Shown here: piece after piece, positions 1 through 5,139 of the stretch | How positions within the stretch are numbered: position 1 is the stretch's first letter | Layout of the letters: each line of letters opens with the position of its first letter | From: Acidaminococcaceae bacterium | GTDB taxonomy: Bacteria > Bacillota > Negativicutes > Acidaminococcales > Acidaminococcaceae | Length of the DNA: 5,139 bases | NCBI GenBank assembly: GCA_017443165.1 | Contig: JAFSOW010000146.1 | Coordinates: forward strand, 1 to 5,139 | Reading direction: 5' to 3' | Position numbers and translations under genes: made by a program | The notes under the pieces: model-generated | Seen by the model: only the letters and a program-made list of their open reading frames with translations | The model's database searches: none | Told to the model about the DNA's origin: nothing

Positions 1-35
1 CGTTCGTCCTGAGCCAGGATCAAACTCTCCATAAT
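1..35 (-). rRNA. 16S rRNA, 5' end only (partial)
   Basis: The reverse complement of bases 1-28 reads from AGAGTTTGATCCTGGCTCAG into GACGAACG. This is the universally conserved start of bacterial 16S rRNA (the 27F primer region, E. coli positions 8 onward). Counting back seven more bases puts the mature 5' end near base 35; the exact processing site cannot be fixed from sequence. The gene runs off the left edge, so only its first ~35 nt are here. It is co-directional with all protein genes in the window. Confidence 0.97.
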
Positions 36-93
36 AGTTTTATAGAAAGCCGATTCGGCTCTTCTTGTTGTTCAGAATTTCTTTGACTTTTTT

Positions 94-117
94 GGATCTG
101 CCCCGAAGGGCTGACCC
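94..117 (-). other. Leader hairpin with UUCG tetraloop
   Basis: On the minus strand GGGTC-A-GCCC and GGGC-A-GATCC flank a TTCG loop. They form a 4-bp inner stem and a 5-bp outer stem (one G-U pair) separated by an A-A mismatch. The C(UUCG)G closing arrangement is an unusually stable tetraloop. There is no U-tract after it, so it is a folded leader element and not a terminator. Confidence 0.7.
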
Positions 118-133
118 GCACATTCATCTGGTT

Positions 134-152
134 CGTTATTCAGTTCTCAAGG
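134..152 (-). promoter_or_regulatory. boxA-like rRNA antitermination element
   Basis: The minus strand reads CCTTGAGAACTGAATAACG. This resembles the CTTTGAAAACT-type sequence found in rRNA leaders and spacers of low-GC Firmicutes, where NusB/NusE (S10) assemble to protect rRNA transcription from Rho-dependent termination. The match is by eye and a boxB stem is not evident, so the function is inferred from motif and location. Confidence 0.5.
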
Positions 153-156
153 TTCC

Positions 157-172
157 GCCGTCTTTCGACGAC
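157..172 (-). other. Hairpin at the predicted 5' end of the rRNA transcript
   Basis: Minus-strand GTCGTC-GAAA-GACGGC forms a 6-bp stem (one G-U pair) capped by a GNRA-type GAAA loop. It begins almost at the predicted +1 of the rRNA promoter, so it would protect the 5' end of the precursor or affect early transcription. The structure is directly visible; the role is inferred. Confidence 0.55.
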
Positions 173-178
173 TTGGTT

Positions 179-207
179 ATAATAGCACTTCTTTTTCCCT
201 TTGTCAA
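179..207 (-). promoter_or_regulatory. rRNA operon promoter (sigma-A type, extended -10)
   Basis: On the minus strand a perfect TTGACA -35 box (207-202) is separated by exactly 17 nt from a TATTAT -10 box (184-179). A TGC just before the -10 box (187-185) gives the extended -10 TGn motif. The predicted start is near base 172. Directly upstream, bases 208-233 are runs of A and T on this strand, typical of an rRNA UP element that binds the RNA polymerase alpha C-terminal domains. The -35 box begins 8 nt after the scfB stop codon, so the UP-like element lies partly inside scfB. Confidence 0.88.
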
Positions 208-215
208 CACCTTTT

Positions 216-1652
216 TTAAAAAACTTTTTCTTCTGTCTTGCCGGTCTGGAATTTAAAGTTATCAATCTCGGGACGCATGTCTTCAGCACCCTCTTTTGCA
301 TCTTCCATCAGCAATGCCTGAAGCACGATGGCACACTCCAGCCGTTTCTTCTGAATCTTGCAGCCATATTCATAGGGTATTGTTATATCACCGTTTACAA
401 GGTCCGCATTGGCGTGACAGCCACCGCTGCAGAAGAAACGGGCCCAGCATTCTTTACATTTCGGTTTGGTCATGACATGTGTATTCCGGAATTTTTTAAC
501 CAGGTCAGGTCTCACAATACCGGTATCCAGTGTACCCATCCTGTAATTCTCGCGGCCGACAAACTGGTGGCAGGGATAAATCTCTCCGGATGGTGTTATG
601 GCATAATACTCATGACCAGCTCCGCAGCCCGCCAGCCGTTTTGCCACACAGGGACCGTTATCCAGGGCTACATTAAAATGGAAGAAATCAAAAGGTTCAC
701 CTTTCCCGCGTCGGCGTTTCAGATACTCTGCAGCCAGCCTGTCGTATTCCGCAAACAGAACCGGCAGATCTTCTTCGGTCAGGGTGTACGGTTCCGTGGT
801 GCCCACTACCGGTTCCATGGATATTTCCCTGCCGACCTCGGTCATCTTCAGCACTTCCTCCGCAAAATGCGTACTGAAATGCGTGTAGGTGCCACGCAAA
901 TAATAATTCCAGCCTTTACGGCTTTGGATAATCTTTTTAAAACCCCGTACCGCTGCGTCATAGCTGCCCGTCTGATTGGGAAACGGGCGCATGGCGTTGT
1001 GCATCTCTTTGCCGCCGTCCAGGCTCAGCACCACCATTACACGGTTCTCGTTCAGGAATTTTATGATTTCATCATTCAGCAGGGTTCCGTTTGTTGTCAA
1101 CGTAAGTTTAATATTCTTGTTCGCTTCCCCTTCGCGTTTTCTTGCATACTGAATGATCTCTTTGACTACGCCAAAGTTCACCAGCGGTTCCCCGCCAAAC
1201 AGGTCGATTTCCAGGTTATGGCGCTTACGGCTTCCGTCAATAGCAAAGTCTATGGCTTTTTTGCCGGTTTCCGCGCTCATCAGTTCCCGTTTGCCGCCGA
1301 AATCCCCGGTTCCCGCAAAGCAGTATTTGCAGCGCAGGTTGCAGTCATGGGCTACATGCAGGCACAGGGATTTCAAAACCGGTTCTGTCGCAAAAGTTTC
1401 CGGCACGTCAAATTCCGGGGAAAACAGGAGCCCCTGTTCCATCAACTCATGCAGTTCGCCCAATATTTCCCGCAGCTCTGTTTCTTCATAAAAGTCCTTC
1501 AGCGCCGCGACGGTTTCCTCATCATTATTTCCGTTAAATATCCCCAGAATGTCATAGGCCGCCTGATCAAGCAGGTGCACGGCGCCGCTATTGACGTCCA
1601 GCACCGCCAGGTCCTCATTTACCTTCATCCGGTGAATCAGTTTATTATCCAT
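216..1652 (-). CDS. scfB: Thioether cross-link-forming SCIFF peptide maturase (radical SAM/SPASM)
   Basis: This 478-residue enzyme is predicted to install a Cys-derived thioether bond in the SCIFF peptide encoded just upstream, using S-adenosylmethionine and iron-sulfur clusters in the cytoplasm. Residues 1 to about 90 resemble the peptide-recognition (RRE) region of this family, including LDVNSGAVH (18-26). The radical SAM motif CNLRCKYC gives cluster ligands C104, C108 and C111, and GGEPL (153-157) is the SAM-binding motif. The C-terminal SPASM region has C335, C343, C361, C399, C402, C408, C412 and C431, enough for two auxiliary clusters. The family reference is CteB of Clostridium thermocellum. 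The last ~25 residues are a charged tail. The ATG at 1652 matches the family N-terminus, but the best Shine-Dalgarno candidate, AAAGG, is 14 nt away, so initiation looks weak. It probably shares a transcript with scfA. Confidence 0.95.
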   Translation of the reverse strand: MDNKLIHRMKVNEDLAVLDVNSGAVHLLDQAAYDILGIFNGNNDEETVAALKDFYEETELREILGELHELMEQGLLFSPEFDVPETFATEPVLKSLCLHVAHDCNLRCKYCFAGTGDFGGKRELMSAETGKKAIDFAIDGSRKRHNLEIDLFGGEPLVNFGVVKEIIQYARKREGEANKNIKLTLTTNGTLLNDEIIKFLNENRVMVVLSLDGGKEMHNAMRPFPNQTGSYDAAVRGFKKIIQSRKGWNYYLRGTYTHFSTHFAEEVLKMTEVGREISMEPVVGTTEPYTLTEEDLPVLFAEYDRLAAEYLKRRRGKGEPFDFFHFNVALDNGPCVAKRLAGCGAGHEYYAITPSGEIYPCHQFVGRENYRMGTLDTGIVRPDLVKKFRNTHVMTKPKCKECWARFFCSGGCHANADLVNGDITIPYEYGCKIQKKRLECAIVLQALLMEDAKEGAEDMRPEIDNFKFQTGKTEEKVF

Positions 1653-1673
1653 AATTATATAATCTGCCTTTCT

Positions 1674-1690
1674 GTCAGGAAACCCCTGAC
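1674..1690 (-). other. Small hairpin just upstream of the scfB start
   Basis: GTCAGG and CCTGAC form a perfect 6-bp stem around a 5-nt loop. It sits about 20 nt before the scfB ATG and abuts the only purine-rich ribosome-binding candidate (AGAAAGG, 1673-1667). It could modulate scfB translation; no regulator or ligand is suggested by the sequence. Confidence 0.4.
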
Positions 1691-1745
1691 CTGGTAAACC
1701 TAAACCGTAACCACGCCGGCATCCAGGCTGGAGTTTCTCATATGA

Positions 1746-1777
1746 AAACAGCTCCCCGCACTAACAGGGAGCTGTTT
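1746..1777 (-). terminator. Stem-loop between scfA and scfB, probable leaky terminator/attenuator
   Basis: AAACAGCTCCC and GGGAGCTGTTT form a perfect 11-bp stem with a 10-nt loop, beginning 24 nt after the scfA stop codon. Downstream on the minus strand there are only four T residues (three belonging to the stem) before CATATG, so the U-tract is poor. A stable stem with a weak U-tract between a peptide gene and its modifying enzyme is expected to let some transcripts through and also to protect the 3' end of the short scfA mRNA. It could alternatively act only as an mRNA stabiliser or processing site. Confidence 0.65.
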
Positions 1778-1801
1778 AACATGCTGGTTTTTCCTGATTG
1801 A

Positions 1802-1945
1802 TTATTTGTGTTCGCAAACCTGATTGCCAACCGTGCAGGAAGTCTTGCATGCAGACTGACAGGAAGCCGGGCACTCTCCGCAGCCTCCGGTACGCAACGT
1901 TTTGTTAATCATTGCTTTATTGACGGTCTTAATATGTTTTTTCAT
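1802..1945 (-). CDS. scfA: SCIFF precursor peptide (six-cysteine ranthipeptide)
   Basis: This 47-residue ribosomally made peptide is the substrate of the radical SAM maturase encoded downstream. It starts MKKHIKTVNKAM, a lysine-rich leader typical of SCIFF, and ends QVCEHK. Six cysteines lie at 22, 25, 29, 33, 37 and 44 (spacing 2-3-3-3-6), matching the 'six cysteines in forty-five residues' pattern. The SACKTSCTVGN segment (31-41) is the conserved core. In C. thermocellum CteA the described thioether joins a Cys to a Thr five residues later; C33 and T38 are the equivalent pair here. The start is fixed by a strong ribosome binding site 7 nt upstream. SCIFF products are classed as ranthipeptides; a signalling role has been proposed in some clostridia but is not settled. 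It has its own likely promoter and is followed by a stem-loop. Confidence 0.95.
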   Translation of the reverse strand: MKKHIKTVNKAMINKTLRTGGCGECPASCQSACKTSCTVGNQVCEHK

Positions 1946-1952
1946 TTCAAGC

Positions 1953-1959
1953 CCTCCTT
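1953..1959 (-). promoter_or_regulatory. Strong ribosome binding site of scfA
   Basis: The minus strand has AAGGAGG followed by a 7-nt spacer (GCTTGAA) and the ATG at 1945. This is a near-perfect Shine-Dalgarno sequence at ideal spacing. It decides the start of this small gene and contrasts with the poor site in front of scfB. Confidence 0.9.
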
Positions 1960-1973
1960 GGATATGATACTTT

Positions 1974-2002
1974 ATTTTACCTTGTTTTCACCTAATATGC
2001 AA
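1974..2002 (-). promoter_or_regulatory. Probable scfA promoter (sigma-A type)
   Basis: Minus-strand TTGCAT (2002-1997) and TAAAAT (1979-1974) are separated by 17 nt, each one or two bases from consensus. Transcription would start near 1967 and give a leader of about 22 nt with just the ribosome binding site. A weaker overlapping alternative is TTGTTT (2020-2015) with TATTAG (1997-1992), also 17 nt apart. The region is A/T-rich, so a chance match is possible. Confidence 0.55.
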
Positions 2003-2063
2003 GGTTTTTATTGCAAACAAATTTTAAGAAAGCACCAATTAACTCATCTGTGCAACGATTCAT

Positions 2064-2948
2064 TCAGATAAACGGCAGCAGCCGCCGCGCTTTATCCAGC
2101 AAAATGACAGGAAGCCCTTTTTCTTCAAGATACCCGAAAACATAACATTTCTGCAGCACCTTTTCCACATCTTTGGCACCGTTTCCCCGGTCATACACCC
2201 CGGCTCGACGCAGGGCGAAAGGAGTTTCCTCAACAATTTTCAATGTATTGCAGCCAGCCTGTCCGGAAAAACCGTATTCATATTTAAAATATTTGCGGAT
2301 TTCGGCAATGATTGCATCATTAAACGCACCATTGGTGAACGCAATGCCGCTGATCCAGAAATTCATCTTCTGGTAAAACAGGTTCAATGGCTGGTAAATT
2401 TCCCAGGGCAGCAACTCAGGCTTGATGGAAGTAAGCGGGTCGTGGCTCATGCTGTGGGAACCGATTTCCATTCCCTGGTCATGCATCTCTTTAATCTGGG
2501 CAAACGACATATATTTTTTCATGCCATCCTGGTTCTTTTCCTTCCCTACATCATTCCCCACAATATAAAAGTTACCGCGGAAACCATACTTTTTCAATAA
2601 AGGAAATGCTTCTGTATAATTGTTTTCATACCCGTCGTCAAACGTCACGATGACGGTATTCATCACATTCTGCCGGCTCTTCAGCAGTATCACGGCCTGA
2701 GGGGCCGTAACCACATTATAGCCCTGCGCTTTTAAGTATTGCAGATGTTCTTCAAAAACACCCGGGGCAACACAAAGATCCGCAGGCCAGCCTGCCGGCA
2801 CCTCACTGATGCTGTGATACATCAGTGCCGGTATGGCGCGCATCTTATAATTTTCAAAATCTTCTTTTATACGTCCCTTATATGCCATGCCGCAAATCGC
2901 GGCTAGCACGAGCAAAACACTCAGGATACGGTAAACTGTTTTAAACAT
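2064..2948 (-). CDS. Membrane-anchored polysaccharide deacetylase family protein (NodB/CE4-like)
   Basis: This 294-residue protein probably removes acetyl groups from an N-acetylated extracellular or cell-wall glycan, acting outside the membrane. Residues 7-22 are a hydrophobic segment after a short positively charged start, with no clear lipobox, suggesting a signal anchor. The NodB-type fold is marked by ALMYHSIS (41-48), TFDDGYENN (102-110, with D104 as likely base and D105 as metal ligand) and SHSMSHDPL (164-172, with H165 and H169 as metal ligands). The third motif, usually like AYPYG, reads AFTNG (203-207), so the proline and tyrosine are replaced. R248 in LRRAG may be the later conserved arginine. 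The start overlaps the end of whiA by 8 nt and has only a weak ribosome binding site, so translation is probably coupled to whiA. The exact substrate cannot be read from the sequence, and activity is uncertain given the third motif. Confidence 0.88.
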   Translation of the reverse strand: MFKTVYRILSVLLVLAAICGMAYKGRIKEDFENYKMRAIPALMYHSISEVPAGWPADLCVAPGVFEEHLQYLKAQGYNVVTAPQAVILLKSRQNVMNTVIVTFDDGYENNYTEAFPLLKKYGFRGNFYIVGNDVGKEKNQDGMKKYMSFAQIKEMHDQGMEIGSHSMSHDPLTSIKPELLPWEIYQPLNLFYQKMNFWISGIAFTNGAFNDAIIAEIRKYFKYEYGFSGQAGCNTLKIVEETPFALRRAGVYDRGNGAKDVEKVLQKCYVFGYLEEKGLPVILLDKARRLLPFI

Positions 2949-3879
2949 ACTCGCTTATATCCATACCTTTAATAACTGCTATCTGCTGAATTTTATTCAG
3001 CCGGTGGTTCAATCCCGATTTTCCAACCGATCCGTCCGTAAACTCAACCAGATCGTTCAGGGAAACATCCGGATGCTGCATACGCAGTTCCGCGGTTTCT
3101 TTCAGTTTTTGCGGCAGCTGGTCATACCCGTCATGGCTCTGTAAAAAGCGAATGCAGGCCACCTGTAACACGGAAGCCCGGATCACCTTGTTCAGATTTG
3201 CCGTTTCGCAGTTCACCTGCCGGTTCACATTATTCCGCATCTCCTTGACTATGCGGACGTTTTCAAATTCGAGTAGCGACTGATGCGCCCCGATTATGGA
3301 AAGGAAATCGATAATATGGTCCCCGTCCTTTAAATACACGATAAAATCGTTTTTCCGGTCTGTCATGCGGGCGGAAAGGGAAAAACCGTTCATGATTTTC
3401 AAAATCAGTCTGGCAAGCTCTTCATTTTCCGTAACGATTTCCATATGGTAATCGCCGGAAGGCCGGCTGACGGACCCCCCTGCCATGAAAACGCCGCGCA
3501 AAAAGGCTTTCCTGCAACAGGCCCTGCCAAGCAGTTTGCTTTTCGCTGCCTCTTCCGAGGGAAGGATCTGCAACTCGCGCAATGCTTCCGCTACCCTGCT
3601 GTCAGGGAGGACTTCCACCTGATACCGGTTATTCTTTTTCAACCTCCGCGAACGGGTAATGACAACCTCCGTCTGCACCTGGTAATTGGTTTTCAGAACC
3701 TGCAGGACCCGGCGGGCCAGGGCTGCGTTTTCTGTGGAAAAATGGATCCCGATATGTTTGCCGCGGAGCACCAGCGCCCCGCTCATGCGCAGCACACCTA
3801 CCAGCTCCGCCTTTTCGCAGCAGGGCTTCTGGCCTTCCAGACGGGCCAGTTCGTTTTTAACATCCGAAGAGTATGACAA
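2941..3879 (-). CDS. whiA: DNA-binding protein WhiA
   Basis: This 312-residue protein is full length for WhiA, a DNA-binding protein required for sporulation in Streptomyces and linked to cell division and chromosome segregation in Bacillus subtilis. The N-terminal part is the WhiA-specific domain followed by a degenerate LAGLIDADG homing-endonuclease fold: FLRGVFMAGGSVS (127-138) keeps the shape of that motif without the catalytic acidic residue. The conserved linker MRNNVNRQVNCETANLNK occupies 214-231. The C-terminal helix-turn-helix lies at about 269-300, from HPDVSLNDLVE to SGLNHRLNKI. The start is TTG at 3879 with GGAGG 5 nt upstream, which matches the usual family N-terminus (S-[FY]-S-x-D-V-K-x-E-L). 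It follows yvcK after 89 nt and overlaps the deacetylase gene at its end. Confidence 0.97.
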   Translation of the reverse strand: MSYSSDVKNELARLEGQKPCCEKAELVGVLRMSGALVLRGKHIGIHFSTENAALARRVLQVLKTNYQVQTEVVITRSRRLKKNNRYQVEVLPDSRVAEALRELQILPSEEAAKSKLLGRACCRKAFLRGVFMAGGSVSRPSGDYHMEIVTENEELARLILKIMNGFSLSARMTDRKNDFIVYLKDGDHIIDFLSIIGAHQSLLEFENVRIVKEMRNNVNRQVNCETANLNKVIRASVLQVACIRFLQSHDGYDQLPQKLKETAELRMQHPDVSLNDLVEFTDGSVGKSGLNHRLNKIQQIAVIKGMDISEYV

Positions 3880-3884
3880 AACTG

Positions 3885-3889
3885 CCTCC
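3885..3889 (-). promoter_or_regulatory. Ribosome binding site supporting the TTG start of whiA
   Basis: Minus-strand GGAGG is 5 nt (CAGTT) before the TTG at 3879. No ATG or GTG in the same frame sits at a usable distance, and the resulting protein begins with the usual WhiA N-terminus. This site therefore fixes a non-ATG start. Confidence 0.85.
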
Positions 3890-3968
3890 AGACAAATAAC
3901 TTACAAAATTAAGGAACTTCAATCAATTTGTTCACGCGCCTCCAAAGTCGTTGCGCAAACTCATTGAA

Positions 3969-5139
3969 TCACTTTTTCCCCAGCATTTTACTTATCTTGC
4001 GCATATTATGACGCATAAATAAGTAATCAAAGAAAATAAATCCTCTGCCGAATAGACGCAGCCTGTAAGCCAGCGACATAATAGCCCGGGCCAGTTTCTG
4101 CGGATCATGACGCACCATATCAGACTTGCTGATTAATTTTGCCGGAATGACATGGATCCCCATCTGCTCTATCTTCTCGACGTCCGGGGAAATCGGCTCC
4201 TGTCCTTTTGCCCTGTACAGCGCTTTCTGTTCGTCTGAAATTTCCTCGCTGTTGACGATTACATAATCCAAAAACGGTTTCCCCGCATATTCCGTCAGGG
4301 TCTTCACATGCTCATATGCGCCAAACCCGTCTGTTTCACCGGGCTGGGTCATTACATTGCAGACATAAATCTTAGTCGCTTTGCTTTGCAGCACCGCTTC
4401 CCGGATTTCCGGAACCAGGAGATTACAGATGACGCTGGTATACAGGCTTCCCGGACCCAGAACCAGGATATCAGCCTGCCGGATCGCTTCTACCGCGCTT
4501 TTCGTGGCAGGAACATCTTGCGGTACCATGTGCAGCCGCTGAACCGTCTTGTGCGCCTGGGCAATTTCGGCCTGCCCCAGAATGTACGAACCGTCGGTCA
4601 TATCGGCCGCCAGTTGGATATTATGAAGCGTGGTGGGAATTACATGACCGCGGACTTTCAGGATCTGGCTGGCTGCGTTCAGTCCCTCTACCATGCCGCC
4701 TTCCGTTTCCGCGATGGCCGCCAGGAAAAGATTCCCCAGACTGTGCCCGGAAAGATAGGAATCCCCTTCGAAACGGTATTGCATGACCCGCTCCATCAGC
4801 GGCTCGCTGTCTGCCATCGCCACCACGCATTTACGCAGGTCACCCGGCGGGATGATCCCCAGTTCGTTACGAAGCCGCCCGGATGAACCGCCGTCATCAC
4901 CGACGGAAACTACGGCAGTACAGTTGCCGGTAATATATTTCATACCGCGCAACAGAGTGGAAAGACCCGTCCCGCCTCCGACTACAGTAATAGCCGGACC
5001 GCTGCTCAGCTTGCGCTCGGTGAAAATCGTTTCCAACAACGAATCGCTGCTCTCCGGGCTTACCGCTTCCACAATGGAGCGGACAATACGCCGCACTGCG
5101 TAGATCATGATACCGATTCCCAGTAACATACCAACGATA
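3969..5139 (-). CDS. yvcK: YvcK/GlmR family protein with N-terminal membrane segment (5' end outside window)
   Basis: YvcK (GlmR) has a CofD-like fold, binds UDP-sugars and in B. subtilis promotes glucosamine-6-phosphate synthesis, being needed for envelope integrity on gluconeogenic carbon sources. Counting from the ATG at 5129, the 386 residues show VVGGGTGLS (49-57), GDDGGSSGRLR (77-87), PPGDLR (94-99), GHSLGN (128-133), GPGSLYTSV (225-233) and CNVMTQPGETDGF (257-269), all hallmarks of the family. Residues 1-20 are a hydrophobic stretch followed by AVRRIVRS, so the protein is membrane-tethered, unlike the shorter soluble B. subtilis form. The frame stays open through IVG codons to the window edge and the ATG lacks a ribosome binding site, so the true start is probably upstream, beyond base 5139. 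It precedes whiA as in most Firmicutes; the usual partner rapZ would lie outside the window. Confidence 0.95.
   Translation of the reverse strand, partial: IVGMLLGIGIMIYAVRRIVRSIVEAVSPESSDSLLETIFTERKLSSGPAITVVGGGTGLSTLLRGMKYITGNCTAVVSVGDDGGSSGRLRNELGIIPPGDLRKCVVAMADSEPLMERVMQYRFEGDSYLSGHSLGNLFLAAIAETEGGMVEGLNAASQILKVRGHVIPTTLHNIQLAADMTDGSYILGQAEIAQAHKTVQRLHMVPQDVPATKSAVEAIRQADILVLGPGSLYTSVICNLLVPEIREAVLQSKATKIYVCNVMTQPGETDGFGAYEHVKTLTEYAGKPFLDYVIVNSEEISDEQKALYRAKGQEPISPDVEKIEQMGIHVIPAKLISKSDMVRHDPQKLARAIMSLAYRLRLFGRGFIFFDYLFMRHNMRKISKMLGKK

Larger units (their letters stand above)
36..172 (-). other. rRNA operon leader (5' external transcribed region)
   Basis: This stretch of about 137 nt separates the inferred transcription start from mature 16S rRNA and has no convincing coding frame. 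In transcript order it holds a 5' hairpin (172-157, GAAA loop), a boxA-like element (152-134), a hairpin with a UUCG loop (117-94), and a small inverted repeat, AGCCGA-T-TCGGCT (60-48), just before the 16S start. Such leaders usually carry antitermination signals and one arm of the RNase III processing stem; the matching arm would lie beyond the 16S 3' end, outside the window. Confidence 0.8.

Noticed and set aside
36..75. Second rRNA promoter close to 16S (TATAAA near 39-44)
   Set aside because: There is no -35-like sequence 16-18 nt upstream on the minus strand.
65..256. A 63-codon plus-strand frame across the rRNA leader and promoter
   Set aside because: It crosses a structured rRNA leader and promoter and lacks a start signal or protein similarity.
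201..1697. A 498-codon open frame on the plus strand opposite scfB
   Set aside because: It is antisense to a radical SAM enzyme with all its motifs, shows no recognisable domain and has no ribosome binding site.
1711..1732. Imperfect inverted repeat with GCCGGC and CCAGGCTGG between scfA and scfB
   Set aside because: The pairing needs a bulge and is short compared with the neighbouring 11-bp stem; no known regulator site is recognised.
2003..2063. Search for a terminator after the deacetylase gene
   Set aside because: Only 4-5 bp complementary segments with long loops and no proper U-tract are seen, so none is called; some scfA transcription may come from upstream.
1808..2071. An 87-codon plus-strand frame across the scfA region
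   Set aside because: It is the antisense shadow of scfA and its promoter; the minus-strand SCIFF peptide has a strong ribosome binding site and family match.
3880..3968. Possible promoter between yvcK and whiA (TTGAAG, 17 nt, TTATTT on the minus strand), and a GGAGG-GTG eight-codon frame
   Set aside because: The -10 match is weak in A/T-rich DNA, and the tiny frame looks like chance. Read-through from yvcK explains whiA expression sufficiently.

Overview
This 5.1-kb window looks like a piece of a clostridial (Firmicutes, class Clostridia) chromosome of moderate GC. The evidence is a WhiA homologue beside a YvcK/GlmR homologue, as is usual in Firmicutes, plus a SCIFF precursor peptide with its radical SAM maturase, a pair that is close to a hallmark of Clostridia. 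The membrane-anchored form of YvcK suggests a Peptococcaceae-like lineage, but that is only an inference. Every gene lies on the minus strand, so transcription runs from right to left, from yvcK into the 16S rRNA gene.

Right part (about 2064-5139): yvcK enters from beyond the window edge and is followed by whiA, which has a TTG start and a strong ribosome binding site. whiA overlaps by 8 nt with a membrane-anchored polysaccharide deacetylase gene. YvcK controls carbon flow into cell-envelope precursors, WhiA is tied to cell division, and the deacetylase probably trims an extracellular glycan. Together they form a cell-envelope and division cluster.

Middle part (about 216-2002): a probable promoter drives scfA, a 47-residue peptide gene with six cysteines that is easily missed by gene callers. 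After scfA comes a strong stem-loop with only a short U-tract (probable attenuator), then scfB, the radical SAM/SPASM enzyme that forms thioether cross-links in the peptide. Promoter, strong scfA ribosome binding site, stem-loop and weak scfB initiation all point to much more peptide than enzyme. No dedicated transporter or protease gene is present in the window.

Left end (1-about 235): a near-consensus rRNA promoter begins 8 nt after the scfB stop codon, with its A/T-rich upstream region inside the scfB 3' end. It is followed by a leader of about 137 nt with hairpins and a boxA-like element, and then the first 35 or so nucleotides of 16S rRNA. No terminator separates scfB from the rRNA operon.
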